A stretch of 64,000 nt of DNA, taken from the NCBI GenBank assembly GCA_013407085.1, contig JACCGJ010024111.1:19954-83953 (forward strand), in the 5' to 3' direction. Below are positions 28,501 through 38,863 of the stretch, one piece after another. The notes beneath the pieces were generated by a model, which made no database searches, was not told the origin of the DNA, and saw only the letters and a program-made list of their open reading frames with translations. A program made the position numbers and the translations under genes. This DNA is from Atriophallophorus winterbourni. Taxonomy: Eukaryota > Platyhelminthes > Trematoda > Plagiorchiida > Microphallidae. Each line of letters starts with the position of its first letter. The stretch's first letter is position 1.

Positions 28501-29542
28501 TGATTGAGTTGAATATTGTCAATCTCAGATTGGTTTTATACGTTTGTAGATTTTATACTAAAATGTTGAGCATTGTTAGCTCGAACATTGTCGATCTCAT
28601 ATTCGTTCAAAACGTTTGTATTTTTTGGACTGAAATATTTACCATTGTCAGCTCTGACAAGTTTAAAAAATGTCTATTTCAGATTAGTTCGAAACGATTG
28701 TAGCCTTTCGTTTGAAATATTAAACATTGTCAGCTCTGATTGGTTCAAAATGTTTGTAGTTTTTGGACTTAACTATTAAGCATCGTCAGCTCTGATTGAT
28801 CCGAAGATTGTCAATCTCAGACTGGTTCAAAACGTTTGTAGATTTAACACTAAAATATTAAGCATTGTTAGCTACTATTGGTTCAAACATTGTCCACCGC
28901 AGTTTCGTTTAAAACTTCTGTAATTTTTGGACTGAAATATATTGCACACTCAGCTCTGATTGGTTCAAAATGTTTGTAAAATTTGGACTTGAATATCAAG
29001 CATTGTCAGCTCTGATTGATTTAAAGATTGTCAATGTCAGATTGAATTAAAACTTTTGTAGATGTTGGACTGTAATATTGAACATTGACAGCTCTGTTTA
29101 GTCCAAAATGTTTGTAATTTTTGGACTGAAATATTCAGCATTGTCAGCTCTGACAAGTTTAAACAATGTCGATCTCATATTAGCTCAAAACGATTGTAGA
29201 CCTTCAACTGAAATATTGAGCATTTTCAGCTCTGATTGGTTCGTAATGATTTCAGTTAATGGACTTGAATATCGAGCATTGTCATCTTCGATTGAGTTAA
29301 AGAATGTCAATCTCAAATTAGTTCAAAATGATTCTAGATATCGGATTAGAATATAAGGCATTGTCAGCTCTGATTGATCCAAAGATTGTCAATCTCAGAT
29401 TGGATTAAAACGTTTGTAGATTTGAGACTAAAATATTGAGCATTGTTAGCTATGATTGGTTCAAACATTGTCAACCGCATATTCGTTCAAAACTTCTTTG
29501 GACTGAAATATCATGCATTCTCAGCTCTGATTGGTCGGAACG

Positions 29543-29735
29543 AATCTTTCAAAATCATCTTTGCCCGCGTATACCCTTCTTCAGCAACTCCTCGTCGTTC
29601 ATTTGTCAAGCACTCTATCGTTGATCTAGCAGCATCTAAATCGCGCTTCAATCGTAACACGTGTTGAAAACTCGCAATGCTATCTCTATCATCATCGTTT
29701 CCCTTAGAAGCTATCTTAGTAGATATCTTAGGCAT
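29543..29735 (-). pseudogene. gag N-terminal remnant of E0
   Basis: The open frame starts at the ATG at 29,735 (residues MPKISTKIASKG), the same start as in the later copies. It runs through the Lys/Glu-rich N-terminal segment (RSTIECLTNERRGVAEE) and ends in satellite. Nothing of the gag core, zinc region or protease remains. The start codon lies about 55 bp downstream of the inferred primer-binding site, as expected for the first codon of an LTR-element gag. This is a fragment and not a functional gene. Confidence 0.65.
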
Positions 29736-29803
29736 ACTAGATGAATTATACAACAATGTGCCAAAACGACAAAACATAAATAAAAAAGGAACGTCACCGA
29801 AGT

Positions 29804-30642
29804 TGTGAACAGGGATTGACAGTCAAATGTTCAAGGTCACGTCGATTGGGAAGTTCTTCACCAATTTTGCTCAATAAAGCTTCAATTGAACGAATTAAAA
29901 TGCGTATTTTCTCCGGTTGAGACAAATACTATACCAGTCGGAAGACAAGTTGTGATGCGAATCCAATTGAAACGATCCAACTTGAGCACAGAAACCGAAT
30001 TGATGCAATTCACGAATTGAGTACTTTTCGGCAAGTTCGAGAAGAATTAAATTTCCAAATTAAGTATTGTATTGTCTGTGACGTGAGTTACGCGTAGCAC
30101 ACCCGTTTTTTATTTCGATAATTTCAAAACAACAATTGGAATATTCTACGGTACTGTAATTAACAACAATTACAACAAAATTAACTATACAAACCTTAAT
30201 TGTATAGGAACGTCACAGCAACAATGGGGCCAAATACTCCAGAATCAAATTCAATTCGGACAAAAGACGACCTGATATAAAAATAATAAGAATCGATTAA
30301 CCAAAATATGTTCCAAACTTTCTGTGACAACGAAAAATGACAATCAAAATAGCGTCCAAATTCAAGCAAAATACTGAAACCCAAAATGGCAACCAAATTC
30401 CGCAACAATGACCGACAATGGCAGAAATAATAAATTAAAACAAACATTCGACCGAAGGCGTGTACCGAAAAGATTTACAATAACAAAAGTAATTACAAAA
30501 AGAAAAGTTTTATACCAAAATACTGTAGGAAAATTAAATACAAGCAAATTCTATTACACAAAATTCAGGTTTTGTAACTAGGTTCAAAATGAAAGGAATA
30601 TTGAAGGAAAAGGAATAATTTCAAACTACATTGAACCTTACA
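29804..30642 (-). repeat. BEL-type LTR, copy E0
   Basis: Minus-strand LTR inferred from a TGTAAGGTTCAATG start at 30,642 and an end just before the primer-site-like sequence. Shared with five other copies in the window. It contains the TATA-like TATAAAAC at 30,507-30,514. Confidence 0.55.
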
Positions 30643-31750
30643 GTTTTCAAACTGGAATAATAAACGTTGTCATCTCTGATTGGTTCAAACTTTGTCCATC
30701 TCAGATTTATCCAGAACGTTTTTAAATTTTGGACTAAAATATAAGGCATTGTCAGCTCTGATTGATTTACACAATGTCGATCTCAGGTTGATTTAAAACG
30801 TTTGTAGTTTTTGAACTAATATATTGAGCATTGTTAGCTATGGTCGATTCAAACATTGTCGACCGCAGATTCGTTTAAAACTCCTGTTATTTTTGGACTG
30901 AAATATCATGCATTCTCAGCTCTGATTGTTTCAAACATTGTCCATCTCAGATTTATTTAGAACGTTTTTAAATTTTGGACTCAAATATGAGGCATTGTCG
31001 GCTCTGACTGATTTACACATTTTCAATCTCAGATTGATTTAAAACGTCTGTAGATTTTGAATGGAATATTGAGCATTGTTCGCTCCGATTAATTCGAACA
31101 CTGTCGATCTCTGATTCGTTCCAAACGTTCATAATTTATGAACTGAAATATTGAGCATTGTCAGCTCTGATTGATTCAAATATTGTCAATTTCAGATTGG
31201 TTCAAAACATTTGTAGTTTTCGAACTGAAATATTAAGCATTGTCAGCTATAATTGGTTCAACATTTTTGTAGTTTTTAGGCCTAAATATTAAGCATTGTC
31301 AGCTCTGATTGATTTAAAGATTGTCAATGTCAGATTGGTTCAAAACGTTTGTAGATTTTGGACTGAAATATTGAGCATTCTTAGCTTTGATTAGTTCAAA
31401 CATTGTGGATCTCATATTCGTTTGAAACGTTTGTATTTTTTGGACTAAAATATTTAGCATTGTCAGCTCTGACAAGTTTAGACAATGTCGATCTCAGATT
31501 AGTTCAAAACGATTGTAGACGTTCGACTGAAATATTGAGCATTTCTAGCTCTGATTGGTTTGAAACATTTTTTAGTTTATGGAATTAAATATTAAGCATT
31601 GTTAGCTATGATTAGTTCAAACATTTTCCATCTCAGATTGGTTCAAAATGTATCTAAATTTTGGACTAATATTTAAGGCAATGTCAGCTCTGATTGATTC
31701 AAACATTGTCGATATCAGATTGATTTAAAACCTTTGTAGTTTTTTGAACT
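30643..31750 (+). repeat. 82-bp satellite spacer 1
   Basis: About 13 satellite units between two truncated BEL elements. The satellite resumes in phase (AGTTTTCAAACTGGAATA) after the LTR edge and stops at TTTTTTGAACT, where gag sequence begins. It is longer than spacers 2-5 and probably represents the array edge. Confidence 0.85.
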
Positions 31751-32808
31751 TTTCAACTTTCGATGTAGACCAAGTGTTGCTATCGACACATCAACTGGTG
31801 CACTAGGCATACAAAATTTCTCAACGAAACTCTGCGAGATCAAAGTTGTATCAGAGCCATTATCAAGTGAAGCCACAACTGGGACAAGTCCAACTGGCGT
31901 GTCAATGTTTACAGTCAGGTAGCCTAAGCTTACTGCTGTACTGAGAGCAGTAACACTGCAGTTTATACTTTTCAGTTGCTCATTAGGACGATCATAATGC
32001 AGCGAATAATGGTGTCGTCTACTACAATTTTCAACGGAACAAGTATTCGTATTCATGCAATCGAATGCCCTGTGAGGACAGCATAAGCGAACGTAACATA
32101 TTACATGCTGCTTAGCCAAATTCCATCTGGCTTTTACGTCAGCCTCCTGATTAACAGGACAATCTTCTATCTTAAGAGGTTCTCTACATTGAAAACATTC
32201 AACTAGCATTGACCTCGGTTCCTTCGTAGTCATAAACACCCTCCTTCCATCTGGCATTCTTGGTTTCTCTGATGGCGTCGAAGAGACAGATGCTCTATCT
32301 ATTAGCATGCCAAATCTGCTCCTGGCAATTCTTGCTCTCCGAGATACGAACTCGGTCAGACTGGCAAAATCAACTTCTGACCCGTCAGCAAGCATTGTAT
32401 CCGCTGCGTCAGTCCACTGCTGTCGTAACGCAACAGGGAAGCATTTCACTAATCCTCCCAAAGTTGTGACTGAATTTAAATCAGCGTCACACTTCATTTG
32501 CTTTAATGTGATTTGGCAATTTTCCATTTTTATGGCCAAATCAGACAAACCATCGACCTTGTTGGAAAGTCTTCTAGCTTCGTCGAGCAACTTCTCTAAT
32601 TTTGACCTGGTAATAACGTGTGGAAGTCCGAACAAATCTTTCAAGTTTACTTCTTCAGCGACTCCTCGTCCTTCCTTTGTCAAGCACTCTATCGTTGATC
32701 TAGCATCACCTAATCGCGCTTCAATTGTAACACTTGTTGAGAACTCGCAATGCTATGTCTATTATCATCGCTTCCCTTAGAAGCTATCTTAGAAGATATC
32801 TTAGGCAT
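31715..32808 (-). pseudogene. BEL/Pao gag-protease, frameshifted (E1)
   Basis: This copy encodes the gag structural protein and the start of the aspartic protease of a BEL/Pao element. The ATG at 32,808 (MPKISSK) is the start used by the intact sister copies. A one-base deletion near 32,712 (CCTAATCG where sisters have CCTAAATCG) breaks the frame after about 32 codons, and the remainder is open to 31,715. Present downstream are the gag core, the Cys/His-rich region (CFQC ... CSVENCSRRHH) and the protease motif LDNGSD. The final ~12 codons are satellite read-through. Confidence 0.8.
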
Positions 32809-32860
32809 ACTGGATGAAATATACAACAATGTGCCAAAACGACAAAAAAATGAATAAAAA

Positions 32861-32873
32861 GGGGTCGTCACCA
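32861..32873 (-). other. Candidate primer-binding site (E1)
   Basis: On the minus strand TGGTGACGACCCC follows the inferred LTR end (CTGTCCACA, ACTT). The TGG start matches the CCA end of a tRNA, and the position just 3' of the LTR is right. The same sequence is in E2-E5 (for example 35,691-35,703). The tRNA is not identified. Confidence 0.45.
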
Positions 32874-32877
32874 AAGT

Positions 32878-33716
32878 TGTGGACAGGGATTGACTGTCAA
32901 ATGTTCAACGTCACGACGATTGGGGAGTTGTTCGCAAATTTTGCTCAATAAAGCTTCAATTGAACGAACCAAAATGCGTATTTTCTCCGGTTGAGACAAA
33001 TACTATACCAGTCGGAAGACAAGATGTGATGCGAATTCAATTAAAACGATCCAACTTGAGCACAGAAACCGAATTGATGCAATTCACGAATTAAGTACTT
33101 CTCGCCAAGTTAAAGAAAAATCAAATTCCAAATTGAGTACTATATTGTCTGTGACGTGAGTTACGCGTAGTCCACCCGTTTCTCATTTCGTTAAATTTTA
33201 AAACAACAATTAGGATATTCTACGTTGCTGTAATTAACAACAATTACAACAAAATCAACTATACAAACCTTAATTGTATAGGAACGTCACAGCAACAATG
33301 GGGCCAAATACTCCAGAATCAAATTCAATTCAAACAAAAGACGACCTGATATGAAAATAAGAAGAATCGATTTACCAAAATGTCTCCCAAACTTTCTGTG
33401 ACAACGAAGAATGACAATCAAAATAGCGTCCAAATTCAAGCAAAATACTGAAGCCCAAAATGGCAACCAAATTCCGCAACAATGACCGACAATGGCAGAA
33501 ATAATAAATTAAAACAAACATTTGACCGAAGGCGTGTACCGAAAAGATTTACAATAACAAAAGTAATTACAAAAAGAAAAGTTTTATACCAAAATACTGT
33601 AGGAAAATTAAATACAAGCAAATTCTATTACACAAAATTCAGGTTTTGTAACTAGGTTCAAAATGAAAGGAATATTGAAGGAAAAGGAAGAATTTCAAAC
33701 TACATTGAACCTCACA
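32878..33716 (-). repeat. BEL-type LTR, copy E1
   Basis: 839-bp inferred LTR: begins TGTGAGGTTC at 33,716 on the minus strand and ends CACA at about 32,878. Ends are inferred from the satellite boundary, the TG...CA rule and the primer site. No second LTR is present to confirm them. Confidence 0.55.
33581..33588 (-). promoter_or_regulatory. TATA-like box in LTR (E1)
   Basis: TATAAAAC on the minus strand about 130 bp inside the inferred LTR start. Conserved in the other LTR copies (for example 39,636-39,643). The position suits a retroelement U3 promoter driving gag. Confidence 0.4.
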
Positions 33717-34578
33717 GTTTTCAAACTGGAATATTGAACATTGTCAGCTCTGATTGGTTCAAACATTGTCCATCTCAGATTTATTTAGAACGTTTTTGAA
33801 TTTTGGACTAAAATATAAGGCCTTGTCAGCTCTGATTGATTTACACATTGTCGATCTCAGAATGATTTAAAACGTCTGTAGATTTTGAATGGAATATTAA
33901 GCATTGTTCGCTCCGATTAATTCGAACACTGTCGATCTCTGATTCGTTCCAAACGTTCATAATTTATGAACTGAAATATTGAGCATTGTCAGCTCTGATT
34001 GATTCAAATATTGTCAATTTCAGATTGGTTCAAAACATTTGTAGTTTTCGAACTGAAATATTAAGCATTGTCAGCTATAATTGGTTCAACATTTTTGTAG
34101 TTTTTAGGCCTAAATATTAGGCATTGTCAGCTCTTATTGATTTAAAGATTGTCAATGTCAGATTGGTTCAAAACGTTTGTAGATTTTGGACTGAAATATT
34201 GAGCATTCTTAGCTTTGATTAGTTCAAACATTGTGGATCTCATATTCGTTTGAAACGTTTGTATTTTTTGGACTAAAATATTTAGCATTGTCAGCTCTGA
34301 CAAGTTTAGACAATGTCGATCTCAGATTAGTTCAAAACGATTGTAGACGTTCGACTGAAATATTGAGCATTTCTAGCTCTGATTGGTTTGAAACATTTTT
34401 TAGTTTATGGAATTAAATATTAAGCATTGTTAGCTATGATTAGTTCAAACATTTTCCATCTCAGATTGGTTCAAAATGTATCTAAATTTTGGACTAATAT
34501 TTAAGGCAATGTCAGCTCTGATTGATTCAAACATTGTCGATATCAGATTGATTTAAAACCTTTGTAGTTTTTTGAACT
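33717..34578 (+). repeat. 82-bp satellite spacer 2
   Basis: About 10.5 satellite units, nearly identical to spacers 3 and 5. It is part of the composite satellite-plus-element unit. Confidence 0.88.
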
Positions 34579-35637
34579 TTTCAACTTTCGATGTAGACCA
34601 AGTGTTGCTATCGACACATCAACTGGTGCACTAGGCATACAAAATTTCTCAACGAAACTCTGCGAGATCAAAGTTGTATCAGAGCCATTATCAAGTGAAG
34701 CCACAACTGGGACAAGTCCAACTGGCGTGTCAATGTTTACAGTCAGGTAGCCTAAGCTTACTGCTGTACTGAGAGCAGTAACACTGCAGTTTATACTTTT
34801 CAGTTGCTCATTAGGACGATCATAATGCAGCGAATAATGGTGTCGTCTACTACAATTTTCAACGGAACAAGTATTCGTATTCATGCAATCGAATGCCCTG
34901 TGAGGAAAGCATAAGCGAACGTAACATATTACATGCTGCTTAGCCAAATTCCATCTGGCTTTTACGTCAGCCTCCTGATTAACAGGACAATCTTCTATCT
35001 TAGGAGGTTCTCTACATTGAAAACATTCAACTAGCATTGGCCTTGGTTCCTTCGTAGTCATAAACACCCTCCTTCCATCTGGCATTCTTGGTTTCTCTGA
35101 TGGCGTCGAAGAGACAGATGTTCTATCTATTAGCATGCCAAATTTGCTCCTGGCAATTCTTGCTCTCCGAGATACGAACTCGGTCAGACTGGCAAAATCA
35201 ACTTCTGACCCGTCAGCAAGCATTGTATCCGCTGCGTCAGTCCACTGCTGTCGTAACGCAACAGGGAAGCATTTCACTAATCCTCCCAAAGTTGTGACTG
35301 AATTTAAATCAGCGTCACACTTCATTTGCTTTAATGTGATTTGGCAATTTTCCATTTTTATGCCCAAATCAGACAAACCATCGACCTTGTTGGAAAGTCT
35401 TCTAGCTTCGTCGAGCAACTTCTCTAATTTTGACCTGGTAATAACGTGTGGAAGTCCGAACAAATCTTTCAAGTTTACTTCTTCAGCGACTCCTCGTCCT
35501 TCCTTTGTCAAGCACTCTATCGTTGATCTAGCATCACCTAAATCGCGCTTCAATTGTAACACTTGTTGAGAACTCGCAATGCTATGTCTATTATCATCGC
35601 TTCCCTTAGAAGCTATCTTAGAAGATATCTTAGGCAT
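34543..35637 (-). CDS. BEL/Pao gag-protease fragment, open frame (E2)
   Basis: 364 codons from the ATG at 35,637, chosen because the MPKISSK start is shared by all copies and lies just after the LTR leader. Upstream in-frame codons exist but fall in leader sequence. By residue: basic/charged helix-rich N-terminus ~1-60; BEL-type gag core ~75-170 with aromatic and basic landmarks (CFPVALRQQW, SRRARIARSKFG); Cys/His region ~205-271 with C205, C208, C217, H235, C238, C243, H246, C251, C257, C262, H266, H267 and H271; protease start LDNGSDTTLI at 315-324, where the usual D-S/T-G is D-N-G. The last ~12 residues are encoded by satellite. No reverse transcriptase follows, so the protein could at most act as an orphan gag. 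Family known, present function unknown. Confidence 0.8.
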   Translation of the reverse strand: MPKISSKIASKGSDDNRHSIASSQQVLQLKRDLGDARSTIECLTKEGRGVAEEVNLKDLFGLPHVITRSKLEKLLDEARRLSNKVDGLSDLGIKMENCQITLKQMKCDADLNSVTTLGGLVKCFPVALRQQWTDAADTMLADGSEVDFASLTEFVSRRARIARSKFGMLIDRTSVSSTPSEKPRMPDGRRVFMTTKEPRPMLVECFQCREPPKIEDCPVNQEADVKARWNLAKQHVICYVRLCFPHRAFDCMNTNTCSVENCSRRHHYSLHYDRPNEQLKSINCSVTALSTAVSLGYLTVNIDTPVGLVPVVASLDNGSDTTLISQSFVEKFCMPSAPVDVSIATLGLHRKLKSSKNYKGFKSI

Positions 35638-35707
35638 ACTGGATAAAATATACAACAATGTGCCAAAACGACAAAAAAAATGAATAAAAAGGGGTCGTCA
35701 CCAAAGT

Positions 35708-36942
35708 TGTGACAGGGATTGACTGTCAAATGTTCAACGTCACGACGATTGGGGAGTTGTTCGCAAATTTTGCTCAATAAAGCTTCAATTGAACGAACCA
35801 AAATGCGTATTTTCTCCGGTTGAGACAAATACTATACCAGTCGGAAGACAAGATGTGATGCGAATTCAATTAAAACGATCCAACTTGAGCACAGAAACCG
35901 AATTGATGCAATTCACGAATTAAGTACTTCTCGCCAAGTTAAAGAAAAATCAAATTCCAAATTGAGTACTATATTGTCTGTGACGTGAGTTACGCGTAGT
36001 CCACCCGTTTCTCATTTCGTTAAATTTTAAAACAACAATTAGGATATTCTACGTTGCTGTAATTAACAACAATTACAACAAAATCAACTATACAAACCTT
36101 AATTGTATAGGAACGTCACAGCAACAATGGGGCCAAATACTCCAGAATCAAATTCAATTCAAACAAAAGACGACCTGATATGAAAATAATAAGAATCGAT
36201 TTACCAAAATGTCTCCCAAACTTTCTGTGACAACGAAGAATGACAATCAAAATAGCGTCCAAATTCAAGCAAAATACTGAAGCCCAAAATGGCAACGAAA
36301 TTCCGTAACAATAGACGAAGAAGAAGAAGAAGAGAACTTTATTCGTTAAAACGAATTTTCAGTTAATCAAAATAGTTGAAACACAGAATTTCAAAACAAA
36401 TAAGAACGTCAAACTTTGATGGGAAAATTTGAGATTGCAGTCACATTCAAAATCAAAACATTTCGGTTCCGTCTTCAGGCATGTATGAGTTTTCTATCCC
36501 ATTTTTCTGACCGGCGCAGCAAATTCCTCATCCATCAAAAAATAAAAAAATATTGCGCAGCGTTCAAAGCGTGCGGGGCATCAAACGTCCTTTGTTTACA
36601 TGTTCACGACATGTTAAAACGTTTCAAAAACAAAAGGTTCCGTGTAGACTGAAAAAAATAGAAACGCATGAAAACATTAATTTTGAGCTAGGCCGATTCA
36701 AAGGCCCCGCTCCGACAATGGCAGAAATAATAAATTAAAACAAACATTTGACCGAAGGCGTGTACCGAAAAGATTTACAATAACAAAAGTAATTACAAAA
36801 AGAAAAGTTTTATACCAAAATACTGTAGGAAAATTAAATACAAGCAAATTCTATTACACAAAATTCAGGTTTTGTAACTAGGTTCAAAATGAAAGGACTA
36901 TTGAAGGAAAAAGAAGAATTTCAAACTACATTGAACCTCACA
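35708..36942 (-). repeat. BEL-type LTR, copy E2 (interrupted)
   Basis: LTR as in E1, split by the insertion at 36,313-36,711. Sequence on both sides is otherwise close to E1 and E3. Confidence 0.55.
36313..36711 (-). mobile_element. Insertion in E2 LTR, probable LINE 3' tail
   Basis: 399 bp absent from the other five LTR copies, replacing two bases between AACAAT and CCGACAATGG. On the minus strand it ends with AATAAAG followed by a short TTC microsatellite, which resembles the 3' tail of a 5'-truncated non-LTR retrotransposon. It is less AT-rich in its middle (GCGTGCGGGGCATC). No protein motif is visible, and no clean target-site duplication could be read. Confidence 0.5.
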
Positions 36943-37804
36943 GTTTTCAAACTGGAATATTGAACATTGTCAGCTCTGATTGGTTCAAACATTGTCCATC
37001 TCAGATTTATTTAGAACGTTTTTGAATTTTGGACTAAAATATAAGGCCTTGTCAGCTCTGATTGATTTACACATTGTCGATCTCAGAATGATTTAGAACG
37101 TCTGCAGATTTTGAATGGAATATTAAGCATTGTTCGCTTCGATTAATTTGAACACTGTGGATCTCTGATTCGTTCCAAACGTTCATAATTTATGAACTGA
37201 AATATTGAGCATTGTCAGCTCTGATTGATTCAAATATTGTCAATTTCAGATTGGTTCAAAACATTTGTAGTTTTCGAACTGAAATATTAAGCATTGTCAG
37301 CTATAATTGGTTCAACATTTTCGTAGTTTTTAGGCCTAAATATTAGGCATTGTCAGCTCTTATTGATTTAAAGATTGTCAATGTCAGATTGGTTCAAAAC
37401 GTTTGTAGATTTTGGACTGAAATATTGAGCATTCTTAGCTTTGATTAGTTCAAACATTGTGGATCTCATATTCGTTTGAAACGTTTGTATTTTTTGGACT
37501 AAAATATTTAGCATTGTCAGCTCTGACAAGTTTAGACAATGTCGATCTCAGATTAGTTCAAAACGATTGTAGACGTTCGACTGAAATATTGAGCATTTCT
37601 AGCTCTGATTGGTTTGAAACATTTTTTAGTTTATGGAATTAAATATTAAGCATTGTTAGCTATGATTAGTTCAAACATTTTCCATCTCAGATTGGTTCAA
37701 AATGTATCTAAATTTTGGACTAATATTTAAGGCAATGTCAGCTCTGATTGATTCAAACATTGTCGATATCAGATTGATTTAAAACCTTTGTAGTTTTTTG
37801 AACT
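36943..37804 (+). repeat. 82-bp satellite spacer 3
   Basis: About 10.5 satellite units, nearly identical to spacers 2 and 5. Confidence 0.88.
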
Positions 37805-38863
37805 TTTCAACTTTCGATGTAGACCAAGTGTTGCTATCGACACATCAACTGGTGCACTAGGCATACAAAATTTCTCAACGAAACTCTGCGAGATCAAAGT
37901 TGTATCAGAGCCATTATCAAGTGAAGCCACAACTGGGACAAGTCCAACTGGCGTGTCAATGTTTACAGTCAGGTAGCCTAAGCTTACTGCTGTACTGAGA
38001 GCAGTAACACTGCAGTTTATACTTTTCAGTTGCTCATTAGGACGATCATAATGCAGCGAATAATGGTGTCGTCTACTACAATTTTCAACGGAACAAGTAT
38101 TCGTATTCATGCAATCGAATGCCCTGTGAGGACGGCATAAGCGAACGTAACATATTACATGCTGCTTAGCCAAATTCCATCTGGCTTTTACGTCAGCCTC
38201 CTGATTAACAGGACAATCTTCTATGTTAGGAGGTCCTCTACATTGAAAACATTCAACTAGCATTGACCTCGGTTCCTTCGTAGTCATAAACACCCTCCTT
38301 CCATCTGGCATTCTTGGTTTCTCTGATGGCGTCGAAGAGACAGATGTTCTATCTATTAGCATGCCAAATTTGCTCCTGGCAATTCTTGCTCTCCGAGATA
38401 CGAACTCGGTCAGACTGGCAAAATCAACTTCTGACCCGTCAGCAAGCATTGTATCCGCTGCGTCAGTCCACTGCTGTCGTAACGCAACAGGGAAGCATTT
38501 CACTAATCCTCCCAAAGTTGTGACTGAATTTAAATCAGCGTCACACTTCATTTGCTTTAATGTGATTTGGCAATTTTCCATTTTTATGGCCAAATCAGAC
38601 AAACCATCGACCTTGTTGGAAAGTCTTCTAGCTTCGTCGAGCAACTTCTCTAATTTTGACCTGGTAATAACGTGTGGAAGTCCGAACAAATCTTTCAAGT
38701 TTACTTCTTCAGCGACTCCTCGTCCTTCCTTTGTCAAGCACTCTATCGTTGATCTAACATCACCTGAATCGCGCTTCAATTGTAACACTTGTTGAAAACT
38801 CGCAATGCTATGTCTATTATCATCGCTTCCCTTAGAAGCTATCTTAGAAGATATCTTAGGCAT
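37769..38863 (-). CDS. BEL/Pao gag-protease fragment, open frame (E3)
   Basis: 364 codons from the ATG at 38,863 (MPKISSK). The frame is also open for 22 codons further upstream, but those lie in the leader and primer-site region. Domain order and Cys/His ligands are as in E2. Differences from E2 are conservative (for example RGPPNIEDC for REPPKIEDC, and CRPHRAF for CFPHRAF), leaving all candidate zinc ligands in place. The protease motif is again D-N-G. The C-terminus runs into satellite codons. Because the pol region is missing, the element cannot move on its own. The open frame may reflect recent duplication and not selection. Confidence 0.8.
   Translation of the reverse strand: MPKISSKIASKGSDDNRHSIASFQQVLQLKRDSGDVRSTIECLTKEGRGVAEEVNLKDLFGLPHVITRSKLEKLLDEARRLSNKVDGLSDLAIKMENCQITLKQMKCDADLNSVTTLGGLVKCFPVALRQQWTDAADTMLADGSEVDFASLTEFVSRRARIARSKFGMLIDRTSVSSTPSEKPRMPDGRRVFMTTKEPRSMLVECFQCRGPPNIEDCPVNQEADVKARWNLAKQHVICYVRLCRPHRAFDCMNTNTCSVENCSRRHHYSLHYDRPNEQLKSINCSVTALSTAVSLGYLTVNIDTPVGLVPVVASLDNGSDTTLISQSFVEKFCMPSAPVDVSIATLGLHRKLKSSKNYKGFKSI

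Larger units (their letters stand above)
22000..28800 (+). repeat. Satellite subfamily with 0.7-0.9-kb higher-order repeats
   Basis: Blocks of 8-11 satellite units recur with high identity. 27,300-27,520 matches 28,032-28,252 (offset 732). 27,660-27,883 matches 28,556-28,779 (offset 896). Related blocks lie at 22,000-22,440, 23,050-23,870, 24,700-25,430 and 25,590-26,790. Marker variants are TTAAAAAATGTCTATCTCAG, GTTTGTGGTTTATGGAC and GTAGATATCGGACTA. Confidence 0.75.
6638..29542 (+). repeat. 82-bp AT-rich tandem satellite, main plus block
   Basis: Nearly 23 kb (about 280 units) of the same satellite without any recognisable gene. The period is shown directly at 16,711 and 16,793, where an 82-bp unit containing TTCGAAACTTCTAGAGATTT is repeated almost exactly. 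Higher-order structure inside the block is listed separately. The block ends where a truncated BEL/Pao element begins at about 29,543. Short open frames of 60-116 codons recur only because the repeat recurs. Confidence 0.92.
29543..30642 (-). mobile_element. Truncated BEL/Pao-type LTR element, copy E0
   Basis: Minus-strand element fragment: an ~839-bp LTR at the right, a short leader, then only the first ~64 codons of gag before satellite sequence resumes. The truncation point differs from the other five copies. Its gag stretch carries about 18 bp near 29,555-29,575 that they lack, so E0 is an independently diverged copy. The LTR resembles copy E5 more than E1-E3. Confidence 0.7.
31751..33716 (-). 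mobile_element. Truncated BEL/Pao-type LTR element, copy E1
   Basis: 1,966-bp minus-strand fragment in the order LTR, primer site, gag, start of protease. It breaks off into satellite just after the protease start, so reverse transcriptase, RNase H, integrase and the second LTR are absent. The same truncation point occurs in E1-E5, which shows that one truncated fragment was amplified together with its satellite flank. Confidence 0.8.
34579..36942 (-). mobile_element. Truncated BEL/Pao-type LTR element, copy E2, with insertion
   Basis: Same truncated element as E1, but 2,364 bp long because the LTR is interrupted by a ~399-bp insertion (36,313-36,711). The gag-protease frame is intact. Confidence 0.8.

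Noticed and set aside
1..29500. Many 60-116-codon open frames (ALIGSNIVDLRLVQNVC-like proteins)
   Set aside because: They are one frame of the 82-bp satellite, recur wherever the unit recurs, end at random indels, and show no independent coding signal.
33290..33312. TGGCCCCATTGTTG on the minus strand as the primer-binding site
   Set aside because: It lies inside the conserved LTR sequence far from gag. TGGTGACGACCCC, just before the gag leader, is a better-placed candidate.
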